Shown here: in pieces, positions 7,754 through 13,407 of the stretch
Layout of the letters: the number at the start of each line of letters is the position of its first letter
Numbering within the stretch: position 1 is the first letter of the stretch
Origin: Hyphomicrobiales bacterium
GTDB lineage: Bacteria > Pseudomonadota > Alphaproteobacteria > Rhizobiales > Beijerinckiaceae
Reading direction: 5' to 3'
DNA: 15,360 bases
Assembly: GCA_027489835.1 (NCBI GenBank)
Contig: JAIXZF010000009.1
Location: forward strand, 1-15,360
Translations under genes and position numbers: made by a program
Notes under the pieces: generated by a model
Databases searched by the model: none
What the model saw: the letters and a program-made list of their open reading frames with translations, nothing else
What the model was told of the DNA's origin: nothing

Positions 7754-9370
7754 ATGTTCGTCTTCTCAGGTTTCACCCGACGCTCGGCCCTGGGCCTCGC
7801 CTGCGCCACGGCGCTCGCCGGCACGATGGGCCTCGCCTTCGCGCAAAGTGCTGCGGCCCAAACGCTGACCATCGGCGTGCGCGGCGGCCCCGATTCCATC
7901 GACCCGCACTTCACCGCCAGCGGCACCCATGCCGAGGCGCTCAAGCACGTGTTCGACACGCTGACCTGGTCGGGCGACGGGCTCGAGATCGAGCCCCGGC
8001 TGGCCGAGAGCTGGAAGGTGATCGACGCCACCACCTGGGAGTTCAAGCTGCGCCGCGGCGTCAAGTTCCATGACGGCTCGGACTTCACCGCCGAGGACGT
8101 GAAGTTCTCGATCGAGCGCATTCCGATGGTGTCGGGCCCCAACCCGACGACGATCTATGTGCGCCGCGTCAAGGAGGTGAAGATCGTCGATCCGCACACG
8201 GTGCACATCGTCACCGACGGGCCGGCCCCGATCCTGCCGAACGATTTCATCCGCCTGTTCATCGTCTCGCACAAGGCCGCCGCCGGCCTCACCAAGGAGA
8301 GCGCCAACGAGGCGTTCAACTCGGGCAAGGCCGCGATCGGCACCGGCCCGTACCGCTTCGTCTCCTGGCAGCCCAAGGGCGACCTGGTGCTCGACCGGTT
8401 CGACGGGTTCTGGGGTCCGAAGGAGCCCTGGGCGCGGCATGTCCGCAAGGAGATCGCCAACGACGCCGCCCGCGTCGCGCAGCTGAAGGCCGGCCAGCTC
8501 GACCTGATCACCCGCGTGCCCGCCACCGACGTCGCGACGCTCAAGCGCGATCCCAAGCTTTCGGTGCAGACGATCGACACGGTCTACGTGTTCAACGTCG
8601 AGCTCGACATGCGCGAGAAGGCGCTGAACACCACGGCCAAGGACGGCTCGGCCCTGCCGGCCAACCCGTTCCGCGACCTCAGGGTGCGCGCGGCGATCGA
8701 CCTCGCCATCGACCGCAAGACGCTGGCCGAGATCGCCATGGAGGGCCTCGGCGCTCCGGTGAACCAGATGGTCACGCCCTCGATCTTCGGCTTCAACAAG
8801 GCGCTGCCGCCACGCCGCTTCGATCCGGCCGCCGCGCGCAAGCTTCTTGCAGACGCCGGCTACCCGAACGGCTTCAAGACGCAGTTCTCCTTCACGCAGG
8901 ACCGCCTGCCCGGCGACCGGCAGGTCGGCACGGCCATCGCGCAGATGCTCGCGGGCATCGGCATCGACGTGCAGGCCAACGCCCAGCCGGCGGCGGTGTT
9001 CTTCCCGGCCCGCACCCGCGCGGAATACTCCTTCTCGATGTCGGGCTGGGGCACGCTGACGGGCGAGGCGCACTACACCTTGTCGTCGCTGGCCCACTCC
9101 AACGACCGCGAGAAGCGCATGGGCGCCTTCAACGTGCTCGGCTACGCCAACCCCGAGATGGACAAGCTCCTGCAGGATGCCGCCATCGAGATGGACGAGG
9201 CCAAACGCCGCAAGCAGCTCGAGGACGCCAACGCCCTGCTCGACAAGGACAAGCAGCGCCTGCCCATCGTCGCCGTCGGCTCCGCCTGGGCGATGCAGAA
9301 GGACAAGGTGACGATCAAGGCCCGTGTCGACGAGGACACCCTCGCGATGAATATCAAGCCGGCGCGCTGA
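7754..9370 (+). CDS. ABC importer family 5 solute-binding protein (dipeptide/oligopeptide type), exported
   Basis: A 538-residue periplasmic binding protein that should capture the substrate and deliver it to the permeases encoded in the divergent operon. The N-terminus FTRRSALGLACATALAG is a signal peptide with a twin-arginine pair (Arg9-Arg10) resembling a Tat signal; the likely cleavage is after AAA (33-35), leaving a mature start of QTLTIGVRGG. Family 5 hallmarks are DSIDPHF, the RGVKFHDGSDFTAEDVKFSIER block (101-122), GTGPYRFVSW (196-205), RDLRVRAAIDLAIDR and the C-terminal LPIVAVG region. No lipobox cysteine is seen at the cleavage site, so it is probably soluble. Length is usual for the family. 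It is first in the rightward operon, 5 bases before the Ntn hydrolase gene. Together with the leftward B-C-D-F genes it makes one complete importer. Confidence 0.93.
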   Translation: MFVFSGFTRRSALGLACATALAGTMGLAFAQSAAAQTLTIGVRGGPDSIDPHFTASGTHAEALKHVFDTLTWSGDGLEIEPRLAESWKVIDATTWEFKLRRGVKFHDGSDFTAEDVKFSIERIPMVSGPNPTTIYVRRVKEVKIVDPHTVHIVTDGPAPILPNDFIRLFIVSHKAAAGLTKESANEAFNSGKAAIGTGPYRFVSWQPKGDLVLDRFDGFWGPKEPWARHVRKEIANDAARVAQLKAGQLDLITRVPATDVATLKRDPKLSVQTIDTVYVFNVELDMREKALNTTAKDGSALPANPFRDLRVRAAIDLAIDRKTLAEIAMEGLGAPVNQMVTPSIFGFNKALPPRRFDPAAARKLLADAGYPNGFKTQFSFTQDRLPGDRQVGTAIAQMLAGIGIDVQANAQPAAVFFPARTRAEYSFSMSGWGTLTGEAHYTLSSLAHSNDREKRMGAFNVLGYANPEMDKLLQDAAIEMDEAKRRKQLEDANALLDKDKQRLPIVAVGSAWAMQKDKVTIKARVDEDTLAMNIKPAR

Positions 9371-9375
9371 GCGCG

Positions 9376-10332
9376 ATGTCCGGACTTGCGCTCGGCCTGC
9401 ACGGAGGCTGCGGAACGCTGGACCGCAGCCTCATGTCGGAGGCCGAATGGGCCGAGGCCCGGGACCACATCGCCGGCGCGCTCAGCGCCGGCTGGTCCGT
9501 GCTGAAGGCCGGCGGGGCCGCGCTCGACGCGGTCCAGGCCACCATCATGGTGCTGGAGGACAGCCCGCACTTCAACGCCGGCCATGGCGCCGCCCTCACC
9601 GAGGCCTCGACGCACGAGCTCGACGCCTCGATCATGGACGGGGCGACGCGGGCGGCGGGCGCCGTGTGCGCCACCACCCGCATCAGGAACCCGATCACCG
9701 CGGCCCGCGCGCTGCTCGATGGCGGGCAGGTGCTCATGCTGACGGGCCCGGCGGCCGACCGCTTCGCCGAGAAGGCGGGGCTCGCCATGGTCGAGCCGTC
9801 CTACTTCACCACCCAGCGCCGCGTCGACACGCTGGCCGGGCTCAAGCGCCGGGCCGCCGAGGGCACCAGTTCCAAGGCCTCCGAGGCCGAGAAGCACGGC
9901 ACGGTTGGCGCAGTGGCGCGCGACGCGAAGGGGCATCTGGCGGCCGGCACCTCTACGGGCGGCTTCAACAACAAGCCCGTGGGCCGCGTGGGCGATTCGC
10001 CCATCATCGGCGCGGGCACCTATGCGCGGGACGGCGTCTGTGCCGTGTCCTGCACCGGCATGGGCGAATACTTCATCCGCAACGTGGCGGCCTACGACGT
10101 CGCGGCGCGCATCATCTATGGCGGCGCGCGGCTCGAGGACGCGGCCGGCACGCTGGTGCATGACGTGATCGCCAGCCATGGCATCGGCGCGGGCATGATC
10201 GCGCTGGGCGCGACCGGCGATCCCGTCGCCCCGTTCAATACGCTCGGCATGTACCGCGGCTGGGTGGGCAGCGATGGCGAGATGGTCGTCGCCACCCATC
10301 AGGAACTCTTCCGGCGGGGACAGGCGGCATGA
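9376..10332 (+). CDS. Ntn-hydrolase: isoaspartyl peptidase / plant-type L-asparaginase family
   Basis: A 318-residue precursor that should cleave itself and then hydrolyse beta-aspartyl peptides or asparagine-like amides. The self-cleavage site is visible as EKHGTVGAVA: Thr176 becomes the N-terminal nucleophile of the beta chain. Other family residues are TSTGG (192-196), GRVGDSPIIGAG (203-214, with Arg204 and Asp207 for substrate binding) and SCTGMGE (225-231, Thr227-Gly228). The alpha chain has LGLHGGCG and NAGHGAALT. The sequence between the alpha chain and HGTVG is typical of the bacterial IaaA/EcAIII group rather than of glycosylasparaginase, and there is no signal peptide. It lies 5 bases after the binding protein and overlaps the next gene by 4 bases. 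In this context it may cut an amide or isopeptide bond in the imported molecule. The family is sure; the true substrate is not. Confidence 0.93.
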   Translation: MSGLALGLHGGCGTLDRSLMSEAEWAEARDHIAGALSAGWSVLKAGGAALDAVQATIMVLEDSPHFNAGHGAALTEASTHELDASIMDGATRAAGAVCATTRIRNPITAARALLDGGQVLMLTGPAADRFAEKAGLAMVEPSYFTTQRRVDTLAGLKRRAAEGTSSKASEAEKHGTVGAVARDAKGHLAAGTSTGGFNNKPVGRVGDSPIIGAGTYARDGVCAVSCTGMGEYFIRNVAAYDVAARIIYGGARLEDAAGTLVHDVIASHGIGAGMIALGATGDPVAPFNTLGMYRGWVGSDGEMVVATHQELFRRGQAA

Positions 10333-11375
10333 CGGACCAACCGATCCTCATCTGGGGCGCCGGCGCCATCGGCGGCACGCTCGGCGCCTACTGGGCGCGC
10401 GCCGGTGTCCCCGTGCTGATGGTCGACATCGTGGCCGAGCATGCCAAGGCGTGCAGCACGAAGGGCCTCGCCATCAGCGGGCCGGTGGAGAGCTTCACGC
10501 AGATCGTGCCGACCGTGACGCCCGACCAGCTGACGGGAACGTTCGACATCATCGTGCTCGCCGTGAAGGCGCAGGCGACGGAGGATGCCGCCCGCCAGCT
10601 CCTGCCGCATCTCGCGCCGGGCGGCTTCGTGCTCTCCGCGCAGAACGGGCTGAACGAGATCGCCATCTCGCGCATCGTCGGCCACGAACGCACCATGGGC
10701 TGCTTCGTCAATTTCGGCGCGGACTGGCTCGGGCCGGGCGAAATCCTGTTCGGCAATCGCGGCGCGGTCGTCGTGGGCGAGATCGACGGCACGGTCCGCG
10801 AGCGCACCCGCGCCATGCACGCGAAGCTGCAGATCTTCGAGCCGAACGCCGTGCTCACCGACAACATCTGGGGCTATCTGTGGGGCAAGCTCGCCTATGG
10901 CGCGATGCTGTTCGCCACCGCGCTGACCACCGATTCCATGACGGTGAACTTCGAGGATCCGCGCCGCTTCGTGGCCTTCGACCGGCTGGCGCGCGAGGTG
11001 ATGGCGGCGGCCGCCGCGCGGGGCGTGACGCCCGTGGGCTTCAACGGCTTCGACCCCGCCTCCTTCGCGCCAGGGGCGCCGGAAGCGGGCGCGCGCGCCT
11101 CGATCGCGGCGCTCGCCGAGTTCAACCGGCACACCGCCAAGACGCATACCGGCATCTACCGCGACCTCGCCGTGCGCAAGCGCAAGACTGAGGTCGATCC
11201 GCAGATCGGCGTGATCGCGGACCTCGCGGCCGAGGCGGGCGTGCAGGCGCCGGCGATCCGCAAGCTGGTCGCGCTCATTCACGAGGTCGAGGACGGCAAG
11301 GCGCCGATGGCTTTCGAGACCTTCGCGCGGCTGATCGAGACGGCCGAGGCGGCGAACCATGCACATCCGCTTTGA
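10329..11375 (+). CDS. 2-dehydropantoate 2-reductase (ApbA/PanE) family oxidoreductase
   Basis: A 348-residue NAD(P)H-dependent oxidoreductase of the ketopantoate-reductase family. The N-terminal Rossmann domain has WGAGAIGGTLGAYWARAG (GAGAIGG at 10-16) and LAVKAQ with the conserved Lys80; SAQNGLNE carries Asn106; and WGYLWGKLAYG contains the usual catalytic lysine (Lys187). The C-terminal helical domain ends with the HTGIYRDLAVRKRKTEVD segment, which replaces the shorter SMLQD-type loop of true PanE. The protein is 40-50 residues longer than housekeeping PanE, so it probably reduces a different 2-oxo acid or oxidises a 2-hydroxy acid. No pantothenate genes are nearby. It begins in an ATGA overlap with the Ntn hydrolase gene and its last 17 bases overlap the next start, so it is firmly part of the rightward operon. 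Confidence 0.9.
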   Translation: MTDQPILIWGAGAIGGTLGAYWARAGVPVLMVDIVAEHAKACSTKGLAISGPVESFTQIVPTVTPDQLTGTFDIIVLAVKAQATEDAARQLLPHLAPGGFVLSAQNGLNEIAISRIVGHERTMGCFVNFGADWLGPGEILFGNRGAVVVGEIDGTVRERTRAMHAKLQIFEPNAVLTDNIWGYLWGKLAYGAMLFATALTTDSMTVNFEDPRRFVAFDRLAREVMAAAAARGVTPVGFNGFDPASFAPGAPEAGARASIAALAEFNRHTAKTHTGIYRDLAVRKRKTEVDPQIGVIADLAAEAGVQAPAIRKLVALIHEVEDGKAPMAFETFARLIETAEAANHAHPL

Positions 11376-12114
11376 TGGCAGGGTCGCGCTGGTCACCGGC
11401 GCGGCGCAAGGCATCGGCCAGGCCATCGCGCTGAGGCTGAAGGCAGCCGGCGCCAGCGTCGTCGCGGCCGATCTCGACCGGGACAGGCTCGCAGCCTTCG
11501 CGGCAGACCATAGTGTCTCGACCCTCGCGCTCGACATCGGCGACAGGCAGGCCTGCCATGGCGCGGTGGCTGAGGCCGTGCGGGTACATGGCCGCCTCGA
11601 CATCCTCGTCAATGCCGCTGGCGGCGTGCGCGGTCAGGTGGGCGGGCCCGTCTCCAACGTCACGGAAGAGGGCTGGCGCGCCATCTTCGCGGCCAATGTC
11701 GATGGCGCGATGTGGCTCTCGCAGGCTGCTGCCGAACCGATGCAGTCCGGCGGCTTCGGGCGCATCGTCAACATCGCCTCGGGGGCCGGGCTGCGGCCGA
11801 GCCTCACCGGCATCCAGGCCTACACCGCCGCCAAGCACGCGCTGGTGGGGCTGACGAAGCAGCTCAGCCAGGATCTCGGGCCGATGGGCATCACCTGCAA
11901 TGCGGTGGCGCCCGGCTTCGTGCGCTCCAACCCCACCACCGAGCGGCAATGGCAGTCCTACGGGCCGGAGGGCCAGGCGCGACTGGTGCAGAGCATCCAC
12001 ACAAGGCGGCTCGGCGCGGCCGAGGACATCGCCAACGCCGTGCTGTTCCTCGCCAGCGAGCAGGCGGCTTGGATTTCCGGCCAGATCTTGTCGGTGGATG
12101 GCGGCCGGTCCTAA
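11359..12114 (+). CDS. Short-chain dehydrogenase/reductase (FabG-like SDR)
   Basis: A 251-residue classical SDR that should interconvert a secondary alcohol and a ketone with NAD(P). The cofactor motif is TGAAQGIG (13-20), an acidic AADLDRD (Asp38/Asp40) after strand 2 favours NAD, and NAAGG (85-89) follows. The catalytic tetrad is complete: Asn113, Ser141, Tyr155 and Lys159 (YTAAK). The C-terminus VDGGRS is usual. The start overlaps the end of the previous gene by 17 bases and is preceded by a GAGG ribosome site about 12 bases upstream. The family cannot be told further from sequence. The context suggests it oxidises the 2-hydroxy acid, or a related alcohol, made in this pathway. Confidence 0.93.
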   Translation: MHIRFDGRVALVTGAAQGIGQAIALRLKAAGASVVAADLDRDRLAAFAADHSVSTLALDIGDRQACHGAVAEAVRVHGRLDILVNAAGGVRGQVGGPVSNVTEEGWRAIFAANVDGAMWLSQAAAEPMQSGGFGRIVNIASGAGLRPSLTGIQAYTAAKHALVGLTKQLSQDLGPMGITCNAVAPGFVRSNPTTERQWQSYGPEGQARLVQSIHTRRLGAAEDIANAVLFLASEQAAWISGQILSVDGGRS

Positions 12115-12144
12115 GCTGCACGCCCCATCGCCGGACCTGCCCCC

Positions 12145-12822
12145 ATGACCGTTATCGCCAGCCTCTCCCTGCGTCCACGCGTCGTGGCGTTCGACGCCTA
12201 TGGCACGCTCTTCGACGTGCATTCGGCGGTCAGGCGCCTGGCCTCCCGCATGGGACCGGAGGCGGCCGCTTTCTCCGCGTTGTGGCGCGCCAAGCAGCTC
12301 GAATACTCCTGGGTGCTGACGCTTGCGGGGCACTACCGCGATTTCTGGCTGTTGACGCAGGATGCGCTCGACCATGCCTTCGCGGTGTTTCCCTCCGTCG
12401 ATCCTGCGCTGAGGCCGGACCTGCTCGCGGCCTACCGCACGCTCTCGGCCTATCCGGAGGCGGCGGGCACCCTTTCTCGTCTGCGCGCCAGCGGCCTGCA
12501 GACCTGCATTCTCTCCAATGGCGAGACCGGCATGCTGGCCGACGCGGTCGGCTCGGCCGGGCTCGGCCCGCTGCTCGATGCGGCGCTGTCGATCGATGCC
12601 GTCCGCGTCTTCAAGACCGCGCCGGCGGCCTACCAGATGGTCTGCGACACTTTCCGCGTCGCGCCGGCCGAAATCGTGCTGGTATCGTCCAATCGCTGGG
12701 ATGTGGCCGGCGCGAGCGCGTTCGGCTTCACGACGGTGTGGGTCAACCGCGCCGGCAACCCGCGCGAATATGCCGGTTTCGATCCGGTGGCGACGGTGGC
12801 GGATCTCGACGGGGTAGGCTGA
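12145..12822 (+). CDS. L-2-haloacid dehalogenase (haloacid dehalogenase type II)
   Basis: A 225-residue HAD-superfamily enzyme that should convert L-2-haloalkanoic acids to D-2-hydroxy acids. Unlike most HAD phosphatases, all the hydrolytic dehalogenase residues are visible and correctly spaced against the Pseudomonas sp. YL enzyme: nucleophile Asp17 and Thr21 (AFDAYGTLFDV), Arg48 in WRAKQLEYSW, Ser124-Asn125 (LSNG), Lys157, Tyr163, and Ser181/Asn183/Asp186 (VSSNRWDVAGA). The second acidic residue of phosphatases (D-x-D) is absent, as expected. Its start lies 30 bases after the SDR stop; no strong ribosome site is seen before this ATG. Its stop is directly followed by the next ATG. The family includes enzymes on non-halogenated or unknown substrates, so activity on haloacids is likely but not proved. 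Confidence 0.93.
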   Translation: MTVIASLSLRPRVVAFDAYGTLFDVHSAVRRLASRMGPEAAAFSALWRAKQLEYSWVLTLAGHYRDFWLLTQDALDHAFAVFPSVDPALRPDLLAAYRTLSAYPEAAGTLSRLRASGLQTCILSNGETGMLADAVGSAGLGPLLDAALSIDAVRVFKTAPAAYQMVCDTFRVAPAEIVLVSSNRWDVAGASAFGFTTVWVNRAGNPREYAGFDPVATVADLDGVG

Positions 12823-13386
12823 ATGACAGGCAGGCGGGCGTTCCTTGGCTTGATGTTCGCTGCGGCCATGCCATTCGCGACCGATGCCAGGGCCGACGAA
12901 GCCGCCGCCTGGGAGGCACTGCGCGGCGGCGCCATCGCACTGTTCCGCCATGCCATCGCGCCGGGCACTGGCGATCCTCCCGGCATGAGGCTGGGGGAAT
13001 GCGCGACGCAGCGCAATCTGGATGGCGCGGGCCGCGAGCAGGCGCGCCGCATCGGCGAGGCCTTCCGGGCCCGCGGCATCACGATCGGCGCCGCCATCCA
13101 CTCGCGCTGGTGCCGGGCAACGGACACGGCGCGGCTGGCCTTCGGCGACCAGGCGCGGCCAGAGCCGGTGTTCGATTCCTTCTTCGACGAACGCCGGCAG
13201 GAGCCTGTGCGCACGGCGGCGGCGCTCGGCATCCTCAACGCGTGGTCAGGGCCGGGCGCGCTCGTCGCCGTGACGCATCAGGTCAACATCACCGCGCTCA
13301 CCGGCATCGTGCCCGCCTCAGGGGAAGCGGTCGTGGTGCGGATGCGGGGCGGCCGGCCCGAGATCGTCGGCCGGCTCAGGCCCTGA
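12823..13386 (+). CDS. Histidine phosphatase family protein (SixA/PhoE-like), exported
   Basis: A 187-residue protein with a signal peptide: MTGRRAFLGLMFAAAMPFATDARA, with an early Arg-Arg pair and probable cleavage after ARA (22-24). The phosphatase core follows: ALFRHAIAPG holds Arg42-His43 (RHA rather than RHG, allowed in this family), SRWCRATDTA gives Arg95 and Arg98, and VTHQVNITALT gives the second histidine, His152. It is a short member of the histidine phosphatase clan, of a periplasmic subgroup of unknown substrate, perhaps a phosphate ester or polyphosphate. Its ATG directly abuts the dehalogenase stop (TGA-ATG), so it belongs to the same operon as the last gene. It converges on glyS with a 12-base gap. 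Why an exported phosphatase ends a catabolic operon is unclear; it may be a passenger. Confidence 0.85.
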   Translation: MTGRRAFLGLMFAAAMPFATDARADEAAAWEALRGGAIALFRHAIAPGTGDPPGMRLGECATQRNLDGAGREQARRIGEAFRARGITIGAAIHSRWCRATDTARLAFGDQARPEPVFDSFFDERRQEPVRTAAALGILNAWSGPGALVAVTHQVNITALTGIVPASGEAVVVRMRGGRPEIVGRLRP

Positions 13387-13407
13387 CGAGCCCGTCGCTC
13401 AGCCGGC
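13370..13407. terminator. Possible bidirectional terminator across the convergent junction
   Basis: GCCGGCT (13370-13376) and AGCCGGC (13401-13407) are perfect 7-base inverted arms, with an internal GGC/GCC pair (13379-13381 with 13390-13392) that shortens the 24-base loop. It spans the two convergent stop codons. A weak T-rich stretch (TATCTTT) follows on the plus strand. The arms lie inside the last codons of both genes, so this is only a candidate. Confidence 0.35.

Noticed and set aside
7766..9097. Long antisense frame opposite the solute-binding protein
   Set aside because: It has no homologous features and a composition typical of antisense frames; the plus-strand product has a signal peptide and family 5 motifs throughout.
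10329..11375. Assignment of the KPR-like gene as panE of pantothenate synthesis
   Set aside because: The protein is longer than housekeeping PanE, its C-terminal segment differs, and no pantothenate genes are near; only the family name is supported.
11275..13101. Open frame of about 600 codons on the minus strand, opposite the SDR and dehalogenase genes
   Set aside because: It lies antisense to genes with complete active-site motifs, its translation is Arg/Gly/His/Asp-rich with no recognisable domain, and long antisense frames are expected in DNA this GC-rich.
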